Shown: positions 24,389 to 37,463, counted from the first letter of the stretch. The stretch: 64,000 bases of DNA from Turritopsis dohrnii (GCA_027922465.2 BQMF02000482.1:186001-250000); one strand, 5' to 3'. Numbers and translations: made by a program. Notes: generated by a model not told the origin, from the sequence alone.

Positions 24389-26574
24389 TCATTCCTTTTG
24401 GTCTTACTTACTGTTTTACCATAGATGCTGGAACAATCTTTTGCTAACAGGAGCCTTCTCGAGCAGGTAATGAAAACCCTTGACCTTGATAAATTGATGC
24501 TGATCCTTTAATATCTGTTTTTAGTTACGTTCTCGTTGGGAACGATTCAGGATTGCATGGTGACTTTCCAGAGGTTTCTTCCACTGACGAGGTACATATT
24601 TGATGATTTTATTTTTCTTTTGTAATGAACAAAATACACGTAGAAGAAGAAATTGTTCGATGGAAATTTACGGAATTCTTTTATCAAAGGAAAGAATCAC
24701 ACAAGTTAAATAAAAGGTAAAAGTGCCACAAATAGTCATGCTATTATTACTCGTTTAGTGAGCGATGTCATAATGAAAATATGAATTGCAAAAAGTGTTT
24801 TCCATAGTGTAAGCTTTAAAATGATTTTTAATGATTAAGATGAAATTATCAATTTTAGTCAAGTCTTGAAGATGTAAGTGATGACGAAGATGAAACATAT
24901 CAGCAAGAATCGAGTTCACCCTAGTCAACAGTGACTGCCGATGATTCTGATGATAGTGCTGAACGTGAAATTCGTGAAGAAAAAATGAACGAGGAAAAAA
25001 ATCAAGTCGGTGATATCTTTGATTTTACTGATGATGAAAATAACAGTAATGATGAGAAAATCCTCAAAGATTCGCAAGTTGAGGTTATAGTTTTAAAATG
25101 TCTAAATAAAGATAACTTTCAGGATAATAAAGATCATTCTCGAGAAATTTCGTTTTGTTTCAGTTGTTGTCGAAGATACAAAGAAAAATAACGATGGACA
25201 ACGCATATATGACAAAAAACATACTTGCTTTTTTTGTGGCGTAACTAGTGCAAAGATATCTCGCCATCTTAAAACATTGCATAAAGAGGGAACAGAAATG
25301 AAAGAGATCTTGTCCCTTGACGTGAAAACAAAGCAGAAGATTAGAAAAGATCTTTTTACTATTTTAAGGTGAATTTCATCATATTTCATATTTCATATAT
25401 TCATGATTCTCCAAACTTGGGTATTATTTCAGCAATGTTAGATTGTGAGCTTATTTTATTTTTAAGGCGGAAAGGTGATTTTCACCATAATATCAAAACC
25501 CTCAGCAATGGTGGAGAATTGTTTGTTGTGCGTAGACCATTGCCTGGGGTAAAACACAACCACCAGGACTTTGTTCCCTGCAAATTTTGTTACGGGTTTT
25601 TCCACCATCAACAGCTGCATCGGCATTGTCTGAAGTGTCATCACCGAAAAGATGCAACAAATGAAGTTACGTTCTACATCAAGCAAGGACAATTGATGCT
25701 CTATCCAAACAAATCCCTACCTGGATGTACCCTTGAATTAGAGGAGTTTGTCCTCAATTCAATGAACAAAGATTGCATCACGGAAATTGTCAGATCGGAC
25801 GAGCTGATACTCACTTATGGGTCATTTTTGTTAAATGGTAAAGGGCATAACAGAATCAATGGTATTTCACAAAAAATGAGAGTATTGGCTCGTCTCTTAG
25901 ACCATCTTCGGAAAAATAGCCCTCTTGAATCGCGCGGAAAAGTTCTAAGCGGCTTTCTTCACCCGATTCACTTCGATCTAATTGTGGAATCAACAAAGCA
26001 GTTGGGTGGATACAAGCTTTCAAATGACAACGGAGAACGAATTCCATCCTTCGAAAAGCCATCGTTGCCCTTGAAGCTTGATTACGCTCTTGACAACGTT
26101 TTAATGCTGCTACACGGGATAGGTTTACGAAAGAGCGACCAAAAAATTGTGGACAATGCCAACAATTTCCACAAACTGTATTAAAACGAATGGTCGGTAA
26201 GAATTTCCTCAGCTTCTCTGCGAACATTGGGTGACAACAAGTTCGAGAGAAATGATGTGATGCCGTTGAGATCAGATCTTTTAAAGGTTAAATCGTTCTG
26301 CGAAGACAAAACCAAAGCGTTGACTGAGAAACTGAAGCTTTCGCCGTCTTTAGATGTTTGGCGAGAGTTGGCTGAGACAGTAATAACTCGCATTACCATT
26401 TTCAACAAAAGAAGAGGTAATGAGCCATCTTCAATTTTATTGAAACGTTTTGAGAGCCGTAAAGCCACCCAAGGGGCTGTCCATGATGACAGACTTGGCA
26501 TCATAGAAAAAGAATGCTTTTTTCTCCGAGGTCATTTAAACTCCCCATGTGAAACAATTACAGTTTTTTTTTAA
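23837..26574 (+). pseudogene. C2H2 protein with recombinase-associated region, partly broken
   Basis: Exons: three copies of a 60-nt exon (see repeat entry), 24425-24466, 24525-24591, 24859 to about 25100, 25164-25368 and 25467-26574. The middle exons are very acidic (DDSDDSAEREIREEK, DDENNSNDEK). The 25164 exon has a C2H2 finger (CFFCGVTSAKISRHLKTLH). The junction LR|RKGDFHHNIKTLSNGGEL is in phase, followed by RRPLP and a second finger (CKFCYGFFHHQQLHRHCLKC). The rest (LTYGSFLLNGKG, MRVLARLLDHLRK, FHKLY, NEWSVRISSASLRTL, FNKRRGNEP) matches a fish/cnidarian family that often precedes a tyrosine-recombinase-like domain; that domain is absent here. Defects: TAG at 24922-24924, one extra base in exon 24525-24591, TAA at 26182-26184. 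One phase junction (25100/25164) is unresolved. Confidence 0.6.
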
Positions 26575-26579
26575 GGAAT

Positions 26580-27835
26580 ATATAATTTTCTTTACATTCA
26601 GCCTCTATACTTCATTTATGAACCAAAAATGTGTAAATGAGACTCCTGAATGTGATGATCAATCTGAGTGGTGAAATTTTAATATTTTTTGTTGTTGGTT
26701 TTGGAAGAAATGGACCATCAAGCTTGAAGACGATTCTGATGATGTTTCACGATGGGAATCTAAATGAATTTTAAGATATGTGGAAAACATACTTTAATTT
26801 CAGAATTTTACTGACTGATGTTGCCCCGTTGATCTAAGTCTCGCCACTTTACCGTATCTATACTTCTTTTTTCTAGGGTTAAAAAAATTAAATGTAACAA
26901 AAACGTACTATTTCTTAATGGTTCCCACAAATCAGACTAAAGAAAGGTATGTTATTTCAGGAAGCATTTTCTTTGCGTTCCTCATAAAAATAAAATAGCC
27001 AAAAGACTTTTTCTTAAAATTATAGCACTACTACTGATGTGCATATGTCCTTTTTCATTTGTGTAGCTTGTCTTGGTGCTTTTGAGATAAATTTGAGATA
27101 TAGTATGAATGATCAATTGTTTATCTCCAATTTTACCTCCTTTCCGTCTCGTTTTAGCCCTAGCAGGAACCAAGCTTAAGGGTTTCATAACCGTTGTTAA
27201 ATTGTACTATCAGTGACAAGAAAATGAGATTCTTTGATTTAATAAAAAATTCCTATAATTTATGATTTTTGTTTTATTTTAGTTTACAGTATAATGTTTA
27301 CATGTATATATAGCAAACGCATATATCAAACGTAAAGTATTCTTGTTATCAATATTATGGGTAGTTTCAGTTGATTTCAGTTTTATACTAAATCTATATT
27401 AGAATTATTTTATGTGCATTTCATTGCCACATGTTGACATTAAGGGGGTGGGTTTTTATCATAAGGTCAATTTGACCCCTAATGCTCCTGACAGATCCAG
27501 GTCCAAGTAATCATTTTTCATCAACCTGGATCTGGTATTTCATGATACATGCCACTTCTTCCTCAAACCTAGATGTCAATCTTTCAGAACAGTTTGCTTA
27601 AACCTTGCTATGATGTTTTTTGCTTTCACTTCTTAAAATTCTAGCCCTGACCACACCATACCAAACATTTTTCCAGTTGGAAACATTGCTAACTTTGCAA
27701 AAATTCAAGAGCATAAGCTCAGTTAAAAAATTCCCAGATCTATGTAAATTTTCTGTGAAAGGCCAACTGGCACCTCCCCCCTTGAATTTTAGGTGTTAGA
27801 TTACGTTATTGGTAGGTAAGATGGTATCCAATTTT
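26580..27835. other. no gene recognised
   Basis: AT-rich sequence without family signatures. A (TAAG)n-like stretch at 27838-27852 may be the tail of an old minus-strand LINE. Confidence 0.4.
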
Positions 27836-28163
27836 AAGTTAAGTAAGTAAGTATTATTTTATTTTCCATGATTGTACCCAGTGGGCACAAGGACGTCCAA
27901 ATGACGTCCAAATGACGTCTTTTTAGGACCTTAGGACGTCCACTTTGGACGACCAGAGGACGTCCAAAAGACGTACCAAATGAAACGCTTTTCGTCCACG
28001 TCTGCAGAGGACGTCGTATGGACGTCGTTTTTTTCACAAAATTGACCGTCCAGAGGACGTCCATTGGGATAGGAAAATGCTCTCACTTTGTGTACAGGAC
28101 AATGAAAGGACGTTAGATTTTAATTCGATTTAAAACAAAATATGTAAATTTTTGTGAACATAC

Positions 28164-29162
28164 CAAAGTAATGCGATTGGTTTTGGCGTTTAGCAACCCC
28201 TCTTTTTCATCAAACTCTTGCAATGTTTGCAATGGATTTAATGGTCCGACTTCCTTTGCTTCCTCGGTCAACTCTCGGTTGATTTGAAGTCAGTTATGTA
28301 CTGGCTCTGCTCTTTTTTTATAAAAGAAATTGATGATTTTTGGTATCTTGTAGACGATAAAAGGTAACAAGGAAACTTAATGCATTAATTTTATATACAC
28401 ACAATTGTCTCTTGGAACAAAATTTGCGCCACCAGGAAGAGAATTCTGTGAAGAGTCATCACGAGCTGGTTTTCCAGAACTTATACGAGCGGGTGTTTTT
28501 AGTGTTGAACTTTGTTCTAAAGTGTAATACACAAATAATATTCACTATTGTTTTAAAGCAGATAATATATCATAACTTAGATTCACTATTCAAAATAGAC
28601 AAAAAACATATGCTGGTACTGCTGGTATAAAGCACAACTTAAGGCTATGGTTCGGTCGCTGCAGGTGTTCAGTAAAAAAGAATTATTACGTGAGTCATCT
28701 TCATTGTCGCTGTCCTCAATCGTGAAGTCATCATCAGGACGACGTCTTTTAAAACTTTTCCTCACAATGACAGGGCTGTTGACTTCAGCCAATGGCAATG
28801 GTGGTTCCCTTTAACTTTAATGGTCTTCTGCACCTAAATTTCAAACTTTAAACTTTAACTATGCTCCTTAAAAATTTTATTCTCCATGCACCTATGAAAA
28901 CTCACCAGGTTCCTCCTCTGTTGTAGAAATATTTATCATTTGTTCTGCTTCTTCCTTCGACCCTATCTCCAGTAGAGTTTCCAATAACTCATACTGCCGC
29001 CAATCTTCAGCTGGTGTTGACCATCGAGATAGATAATATGCTACTGGCTTTTGACCTTTTGGAGGGTAGTAAACCATACCATTTATTTTATCTACCCAGT
29101 GGTATGGAATGACGCACTTGGTGGGACCACGTGTATCTGCAATAACTTGGGCAGACCATTTC
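28164..29162 (-). pseudogene. DUF4806-like protein, degraded minus-strand exons
   Basis: Exon 29162-28910 reads KWSAQVIADTRGPTKCVIPY then YYPPKGQKPVAYYLSRWSTP and AEDWRQYELLETLLEIGSKE, matching the N-terminal module (short beta core, then W-rich segment) found before DUF4806. Exon 28810 to about 28665 is a basic/acidic linker (VRKSFKRRRPDDDFTIEDSD). Exon about 28270-28164 reads GPLNPLQTLQEFDEKEGLLN, which fits the start of DUF4806. The remaining domain is missing, cut off before the element's left end at 27877. Function unknown; the family commonly accompanies EnSpm-type transposases. Confidence 0.5.
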
Positions 29163-29216
29163 CTAGAAGGTGTATTTGAAAAATGTTTGATTTTGGTTAC
29201 ATGTGGGCAATGTCTG

Positions 29217-29497
<281 letters not shown>

Positions 29498-31159
29498 TTA
29501 GTGACTAAGGGTCCTTGGACTTAATCTCGTCACTTTAAATAAAGTTAAAATAAATAACTATACAAGTATGAAATTAACTAATGCAAATAAAAATTTTTAT
29601 CAAACAAACTTAACGTGTAAAATAAAATAAAAGCTTTTGCCTGGGAAAGAATTAAATGTTGGAGTTAAATTAGGAATTGAAAGAGATGGCAATAACACAG
29701 GCTAGCTGAAAGTCCACAGAGATTGAATATAGGAGAAAACCAAAATGAAAATATGCAGTGGAAACTTCAAAATCTAAATAAGTCAAATATTTTAAATAAA
29801 TTAGTATATAAATACTCAGAAAAGACCATTTATTGACGTAAAATGGTTTTTACTAAACATCTACAAACTAATTAATATATGTTGTATTGAATAAATTAAA
29901 TATGTAGTATGAAATTGTATGAAAATGTATGAAAACGTATGAGAATGTATATATATGAAATTTTAAAATATTTATATGTTCATATGCTCACTGAGTTAAA
30001 ACAGGTACTTGAAAAGTTGAGTACTTTGAACTGAGAATTGGACCGAGTTTAGTAATCGAGAGTAAGACGACAAAACACACAAATGAAAAGGCATAATAAA
30101 ACTAAGTCAAATTAATCCAACTTATCAATTTTCACTTTAAAAGATGTTAACATCGAATCATTTGAGATATCTATTGGGAGTTCGTTCCATAATTTAACAC
30201 TTGCAGGAACAAATGAATTCTTGTAGGCATTGACACGGCCATGAACGGGTTGAAAACGGATGCAATTGACGTTTCGCGATCGTTTTGGTAAAAACGTTTG
30301 AGGGATTTCAACGGTATTATTGTGGACAATCTTGTGCATCATTATCGGACTCTTGTTTCTACGCTGAATCTCTAAGGTCTTCCAATTTAACTGCTCCATC
30401 ATTTTAGATGGGCTGGAATGCCGTCGCCAGTCAGAGAATACAAACCGTGCTGACTTTCTCTGGACCATTTCCCGCCTGTCTCGCAATCCTTGGTTGCCAT
30501 CTCCGATCGGGTTCCAAACTGTAGATGCATACTTAAGGATCGGGTTAACATAGGTTTTGTATGCTTGTTCTTTCGTATCTTTACTGCAACCTCGTAGATT
30601 ACGTTGTAAGACGTTTCGTACCTGGGATCCTTTCTTGCATACCATTGAAACGTGGGAGTTCCATTTCAAGCGCTTGTTAATTATAACTCCTAGGTATTTT
30701 GCGTCGTCGACAGATTTTCTTTGCATTGTAGAGGCTTCCCGCAACGGACGCTTTTTTGACGTCTGTGTTTATCCTCTACTTTTTTATGTAATTTCGTTTA
30801 TATAACGCTTATATTAGAGTTATTTGCTTCAATTTTCAATCAAGACTGGGGCAGGAGTTAATTGGACCCTTGTTAAGATTGATTTTGAATACGAAATTGA
30901 AATAAGTACTAGAAGAACACTTAAGAGTATACCTAACGCTAAAGAAGACGAAAAAACAAGAAGCGTGAAAGAAACAAGAAATAAAGAGATCAAAATGCTC
31001 CAACAGCTGCTTGTGACCTTCTTCATAATCATGTTTGTGTAAGCAAGCAAACCAACTTTAAAACATTCTTCCGCCTCCTGCTACAAATATAAAGGTACGA
31101 CAAAATTTCTGCGTCCCAAAACAGCAAAACGTCCTGTTAACTACTATCCAAACTCCGTC

Positions 31160-34100
31160 GCTATGTTCAACGTTATACTACAATGCAACGATGTCGAAAC
31201 AAATCCTGGGCCAACGATTACAGTGAAAACAAAATGTAGTGAATGTTGTAAAACAATCCGTTAAAATGCCTGACGCTTGACGTGTAACCAATGCCAATCG
31301 CAAATCCACCCTGCCTGCCTTAAATACCAAGTTTCGACCCATTCACCCTGGATTTGTACTACTTGTTGCTTGAACGCTCTGCCACAAAATGACTTGAACG
31401 ATACGATACTAGTGGCAGAAAATACTCCAAATACATCAGATATGCATACAGCCATTTTACATGCTAATCAAAAGCACACTAGCATTGCTCACTTGAATGC
31501 ACGATCCCTGTGTTCATCCGCTGCTGAGTTCAGTAACTTCCTTTATACATACGACTTTGACATCATAACAATTTCTGAAACCTGGTTAAAAGACGATCCC
31601 CAGATGACGAATTTAGTACAGATACCTGGGTTCAATTTTGCTTTCTGCAACAGAACGGACAAAAAAGGAGGTGGTGTTGCCGCGTACATTAAAGAAACTA
31701 TTTCATACAAAATTCGTACCGATATTAACAAACTAGATGAAAGTCTCAAACACTTATGGATAGAAATACTAGGAAGAAATAAAAACTCCTCGATGCTTCT
31801 CGATGTCGCATATCAACCAAGCTCAGTAGAAGCCGAAAAGATCGCATGGCTTGAAAAGTTTGACTGTGTTCTCTCCCAAGTACACGCTAAATGGGATCAA
31901 ATAATTTGCATCACTGGGGACTTTAACATTGACTTATTAGACAACTCAAAACAATCATGTATCAATTACAGAGATATTCTCCGCTCCTTTGATCTCACTC
32001 AGCACATAAAATCACCAACTCGAGAAGGTAAATCATTGATCGATCGTATTACCACGAATATTCCATCCAAAGTAATGCACCAGGATATAATTCCTGCCGA
32101 CGAGATTAGCGATCATGATCGCACATACATAATTGCAAACGTAAAGAAACAAAAGTATGAGCCTCGCTACAAATTGATACGAAATATGAAAAGCTACGAC
32201 CATCAAAAGTACATCTCAGCTGTTAGTAATATTCCTTTCAGTATAATTTTCGCTTTTGACGAACCTGACGACCAAGTTGAAACGCTTAATCAACTTATTA
32301 CTGGCTGTATCAATGAGTTCGCACCCTTGAAACGAACCAAAATCACACGACCACCAGCACCTTGGATGGCAGGTCTTAATATCTCGGAACTCCAGAAAGA
32401 AAGAAATAACCTACGATACAAAGCACACCAAACTCAAACAACTGAAGACTGGGTTGCTTTTAGGGCTGTAAGAAACAAGCTTAAATCAACTATCAAACAA
32501 GCAAAGACATCCTTCTACAAAAAAGCTCTCTCATCAAAAAGGCCAAAGGATATAAGGAGAACAATCCATCGCATCTTAAATCCTAACCCAAAGAAGATCA
32601 GCGCCAATCCTGATACTTTAAACAACCACTACAGTTCACTTGCTTCGAAAATCTCCCCCGTGAATAGAAGCGATCCTCATGATACAAGCTCCCGATTTCA
32701 AGCACCAGACAAACCCTCGCATTTCCAACTGAAACACATTAGTTCAAGCGATGTAGAGGCTGCAATAAAGGAGTTCAGAAACGATTGTTCAACAGGCTTC
32801 GACCACATTCCTGTCATTTTCATCAAACCGGTCGTTGAATACATTTCTTCTCCACTTGCACATATCATAAACAATTGCATTTCCAAATCCGTCTGGCCTA
32901 GTCTCTGGAAAATAAATCGAATCTGCCTTATACCTAAACTCGAAAACCCAACCAAGCCAGTAGATTATCGCCCCATATCTGTGCTACCAATTTTATCAAA
33001 AATTTTTGAGAAAGTTGTCCTACGCCAGGTATGCGCCTACATTGAAGAAAAACATCTCTATCAATGCACACAATCAGGTTTTCGTAAAGGACACTCGACC
33101 GCTACTCTTCTCCTGAAAATGAAAGATGACATCAGGAAAGTAATGAAATCACCATCGCAGTCTTAGCAGATTATTCAAAAGCCTTCGATACCGTCCACTA
33201 TGGAATACTTTTACAAAAACTAAGCGATCTAAATTTCTCTAACTCTGTAATCCGCCTGCTACACAGTTATTTGACTGGTAGAATGCAATTCGTCCAGATC
33301 GATGATAAAATCTCGAAGTGGACGGAAGTAACGTTTGGTGTACCGCAAGGAAGTATCCTTGGACCTACTTTGTTCAACCTCTACGTCACCGATATGTCAA
33401 CTAATACAACTGCAACTTGTTTACTATACGCCGACGACGCGAACCTCTATCGACATTGTAAGCCAAATGACATTGCAACCTGCTCAAAACTCATCATTAA
33501 CGATCTCGCTAACCTATCAAATTGGTCCAACGAAAATAACCTGATTTTCAACGCTGATAAAACCAAAACCATGCTGTTTTCAACACCACAAATGAATGCC
33601 AAACACAAGTTACAAGAAAAGATTTTACCAGTGCATATTAATGGACGTCATCTAGAGCGTATCCATCACACAAAGTTACTGGGAGTAACTTTCCAAGAAG
33701 ACCTTAGCTGGAAACTGCATGTTCAAAATATAATTTCATCGGGTTACAGCACAATGAAATCACTCCGATCCATCAAACGACTAACTCCTTACCAACTACG
33801 AAAAACCTTAGCATCAATTCTAATCCTGTCAAGAATTAAATACGCAAATGCAGTTCTCTCAGATCTACCTGATTACCTAACTAATCGTTTACAGAAATTA
33901 CAAAATTCCGTTGCAAGTTTCGTCAGCAACAAATACTATCGCGTGGATGACGTACTGAACCTATCGTGGCTTCCTGTGAAAGAAGAGATTTCCCTCAGCA
34001 TTGCGAAAGCAACTTTCAAATCTCTGTACGATGAAACCTGGCCAAAGTATCTGAAAAACACTTTCAGTACTCAGCAGCGATCCTTGAGAGCTTGCGAATC

Positions 34101-34278
34101 ACGCAAATACCAGATAAAAAATCATCGGGTAGAGAAATCTTTTAACTCCAAATCGTGCAAAGTTTTTAATGATTTACCGATCAGTTGTAGGAAAAGTACA
34201 AACTTTGGTGACTTTGCAAAAACGACAAGAAGCTTCCTGTTTGACAGAGCGCTGGCACGTTGCAGCGTTTTATATTAA
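31160..34278 (+). pseudogene. LINE B polyprotein: 2A-like motif, PHD-like finger, endonuclease, reverse transcriptase
   Basis: In frame from 31160: a 2A-like motif (DVETNPGP, 31190-31213), a Cys-rich PHD-like finger (CSECC, CNQCQSQIHPACL, CTTCC), an APE endonuclease (IAHLNARSLCSS, ISETWLKDD, ITGDFNIDLL, DEISDHD) and a reverse transcriptase (YRPISVLPILSKIFE, ADYSKAFDTVHYG, GVPQGSILGPTLFNLYV, LLYADDANLY). The protein copies the element's RNA at the genomic nick. Defects: TAA 31262-31264, TGA 31271-31273 inside the finger, and a one-base frameshift near 33150 just before ADYSKAFDT. The copy cannot make a full protein. The architecture (2A at the ORF2 N-terminus) is known from CR1/L2/Rex1-type LINEs of marine animals. 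Confidence 0.85.
31190..31213 (+). other. 2A-like ribosome-skipping motif
   Basis: Codons spell DVETNPGP, fitting the DxExNPGP consensus, preceded by FNVILQCN and in frame with the downstream LINE B coding region. In known elements this causes ribosome skipping between G and P; function here is untested. Confidence 0.8.
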
Positions 34279-35289
34279 TTTATATTGATTTTATCTAATT
34301 TGTCTTTTATATTTACGTCAACGCACTATCACAGTTCATCCACATTTCTAGATGAAGAGCCTTGTAAAAAGGATAAACTGGAAATAAACCCCTTACTTAC
34401 TTACTTACTTACTTACTTACTAATTCTAAGTTTTCGTCGTGTATTTTATAAACAACACGAATGGCTTTAACTTTGTTTGTTATGCGCAACATTTTACATT
34501 TGCTTGGGTGAAATTCCATGTTCCATGTTTGTTTCCAGTTTTGTAGTGCTCTCAGGTGGTCCTGCAAAATATCTGAATCATTCCGGGTTGACACCGATCG
34601 ATAAAGGTATGCATCATCTGCAAAGAGACGTGCCTTTGATTTCACACATACTGGAAGATCGTTGATGTATATCAAGAAAAGAAGTGGTCCCAGTACCGTT
34701 CCTTGGGGGACGCCTGACTTTACAGCAGCGGGAGAAGATGATTTACCATTGATGATAACCTGTTGGGTTCTTCAACTCAGAAAGGATCGGGTCCATGACA
34801 AATGCCTTCCACGTATTCCATAATGTTTTAACTTGTGACACAGTTTTTGTTGGTCAACCTTGTCAAACGCTTTACTGAAGTCAAGAAGGACAGAATCGAT
34901 TTGACCTCCCTGATTCAGAATATCTGCAAAATTGTTGGTGGTGAGGAGTAATTGAGTTTCACATGATCTTTTCTCTCTGAAACCATTTTGAAAGTCTGAC
35001 AATATGTTGTTGCTGTTTAGATAGTCCAGAATTTTGCTGTACAGGATGTGCTCCATTGTTTTGGAAACTATTGATGTCAGCGAAATTGGTCTGTAGCTTT
35101 CCGGGTCACTTCTGCTTTTGCCACCTCCTTTGTATGCTGGGACAATAACGGCATGTTTCCAGGCTGCAGGGACTTCTCCCTGCTTTAATGAAGCGTTGAA
35201 TATCAATACTAAAGATTCGATCAATATCGAAGCCAACAGTGACTTGGCTGCTGTTCTGCGGGAGGTAAGGATCATGAGGACACTATTTT

Positions 35290-36365
35290 CACTTTACGAT
35301 AATTTATATCTGGAACTAGTATTAGATCAAACAGCAACTCTCAAAGTATAAATATCCCTAAAGTCTGAAATAAAACTATAATATCCTAAAACAAATATAT
35401 AAACTAGAACTTTAAATCGTAAATGCTAGTACCTTCGTGCACTCAGTAAGATTTTTATAAATTAACTGACTCGATTTTAAGTCGAACAAATTCTATTTCA
35501 AGAATTAGCTATAATTCTGATAAAAGCCTGGATTGATAGATTAGATAGAACTTTAAAATTATGACCTTTTTGTCTCAGTCACTTAAAAGTCAACAAGAAA
35601 AATACCAATATAACATATTTATAAAACTAAAAACCTAAAAAATAAAACCTAGTGAAATACTACTCAGGTAAGAGCTATGTAGAGAACTATTTCAGTAAAA
35701 TCTTTAAGATTTTCGTTTTCGTTAAACACTTTATAGTAAAATTATTACTAGTAAGTAAGATTATAAATTTGGTTATATTTAAACTCAGTCACAGCCATTT
35801 AAGAATTTTGAAAGTTACTAAAATCTCATACAATAAATGTCACATCTAGATAGAAACTTAAAAAGTCTTCTTTTTAACTAAAAAGGGCATTACAAGAAGA
35901 ACTAGCCCCCACACCTCCCTATAGATGCTTACCCACACCATCATCTCCCCAGCAATTAAGGTCCCCCCAAAATTTTTATTTTATTTTTATTTTACATGGT
36001 TCATACCATGTTATCTAATAGTTTCCTCAACAAACTTGTTTTACAAGCAACTTAATTTGTTTAATATTATCAGTATTTTTAATAGAAAAATCAATACAAT
36101 GCACGTCTACAGTGGGAAAGGTTAGATTTCCTATTATTTAAATTAAGACTTTTTGGTTTAGAATTTCTTGTTTCAAATTTATCAACACTTCTTTTGTGTT
36201 TTTCTCCAAATGAAATACCTTAATTCACTCAAATTTTGCACGCATCTAACTTTCACACATATTTTCGTTCATTTAATTTTCGCGCAGGGTGCAAACTTAA
36301 ATTTTGCACATAATTAAACTAAGACTCAAAATGAACTCTTAGAAACAAAAAAATAAGTTATTTTA
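35290..36365. other. no gene recognised
   Basis: AT-rich interior of element 2 between LINE A and the degraded transposase region. Confidence 0.4.
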
Positions 36366-36369
36366 CAAT

Positions 36370-36590
36370 TCACTCTAGAAATATCTCTCTCCTATCATCA
36401 TTTTCCATGCTTTGGTTGTTAATGCAAAACTGCTCATTATTTGACTTTCTCCAACCAGCCAAAATGATTTCACTATGATTTTTCATGTAATCATAAAATG
36501 ATACAACCCATTCAGCATGTGGTGGCTTCATAATGATTATGCATGCATCAACCTTTTTTTCAGGCACATTTTGCGCACACCAAATTTCTG
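36370..36590 (-). pseudogene. fragment resembling the C-terminus of a pogo-type DDE transposase
   Basis: The minus-strand frame reads IIMKPPHAEWVVSFYDYMKN then HSEIILAGWRKSNN. It resembles the W.V..Y.Y......II..G(F/W) end of DDE_1-type transposases. No catalytic part was seen. It is short and isolated. Confidence 0.3.
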
Positions 36591-37457
36591 CACTTTTCGC
36601 CTGTGCGAAATTTAAACGAATAAATGGACATGGGAATTAAAATAAAAATTATAAAGAATAAAATACAAAGCCATCTAAGTCTAAAATACAAAAATCCCTC
36701 TAATTATATAAATGTAACAATAGAATAATTACTTTCGCATTGTTTTTATATTATAAAACAACACATTTTTTTTAACAATTCCTCAGACTTTTTAATACAC
36801 ACAGTCGGCTTCAGATTGGATCGCAAGTGGTAAATCTCCAACTCTTTAGAATCCATAAAGTCATCAAATAAATTATTTAAACTAGACTTAAGATAATAGT
36901 GGCATTGAATCTCACTTCTCTGACCAATTCGCTTGACAAAAGCAACACCTTTCTTGGTTAAAAAACATGAATTTTTTATTGCATCCATCTTCAGTTGTTG
37001 AATCTTTTTGACATAATAGTCACCATTTAATTCCTCAGTCCGCTTAATAATTTGAACAAGAGGATTTTGTTTTCCCCTCAATAAAGCTTTAATCATTTGT
37101 AAATGATTTTCAAATTGGAAACAGGAAATACTGTTTAATGAAACTCCAAAATGATCAGCATGTTCTACAAGATGAATTAAGCCGTGTACATTGTATACAC
37201 AAAATGTTTGACCATAATGACGTCTTGCATTGTGCACAAAATAATGTAACAAGTTTTTTGCACCATCCATAAAGCTATTTCTAACATTATCATCATCTTC
37301 TAATAATATTCCCATTGCCAAAGATAGACTCAATTCCATCCACTGTGTGACAAAATTCCACGCAAAACTACAGGCCCAGTATATAAAAGAAAAGCTCTGA
37401 ATTCAGTAGCCTTCCATTGGTCCAACTCAACCAATGATCGAGGTTGACGTGCAAATT

Positions 37458-37463
37458 CAGAAG
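37458..37463. repeat. 6-bp target-site duplication, left (CAGAAG)
   Basis: Matches CAGAAG at 40753-40758 and directly flanks the TACCGTGG terminus of the IS3EU-like element. Confidence 0.9.

Larger units (their letters stand above)
30712..34420 (+). mobile_element. LINE B: CR1/L2-like non-LTR retrotransposon, nearly full length
   Basis: The element spans 3709 bp and ends in (TTAC)n at 34393-34420, a short-repeat tail as in CR1/L2 elements. Its borders fall exactly where the LINE A coding sequence breaks, with at most a shared AC and no longer target duplication. It starts about 480 bp before the 2A-like motif, suggesting a near-complete 5' end. Confidence 0.85.
30112..35280 (-). mobile_element. 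LINE A: 5'-truncated non-LTR retrotransposon, split by LINE B
   Basis: The minus-strand reverse transcriptase starts around 35275 (SLVLIFNASLKQGEVPAAWK, YRPISLTSIVSKTMEHIL, LDFSKAFDKVD). It shifts frame near 34775 and continues with GVPQGTVLGPLLFLIYINDL and FADDAYLYRS. The coding sequence is cut after HDENLELV at 34421 and resumes at 30711 with VDDAKYLGVIINKRLKW, then runs to the C-terminus (VHGRVNAYKNSFVPASVKLW) at 30112. The gap is exactly LINE B. No endonuclease is present, so the copy is 5'-truncated. The CR1/Rex-like group is likely but not proven. Confidence 0.8.

Noticed and set aside
2846..26184. Nonstandard genetic code to explain in-frame stops
   Set aside because: The intact IS3EU-like and sulfotransferase ORFs and many exon ends use TAA/TAG as true stops, so reassignment is not supported.
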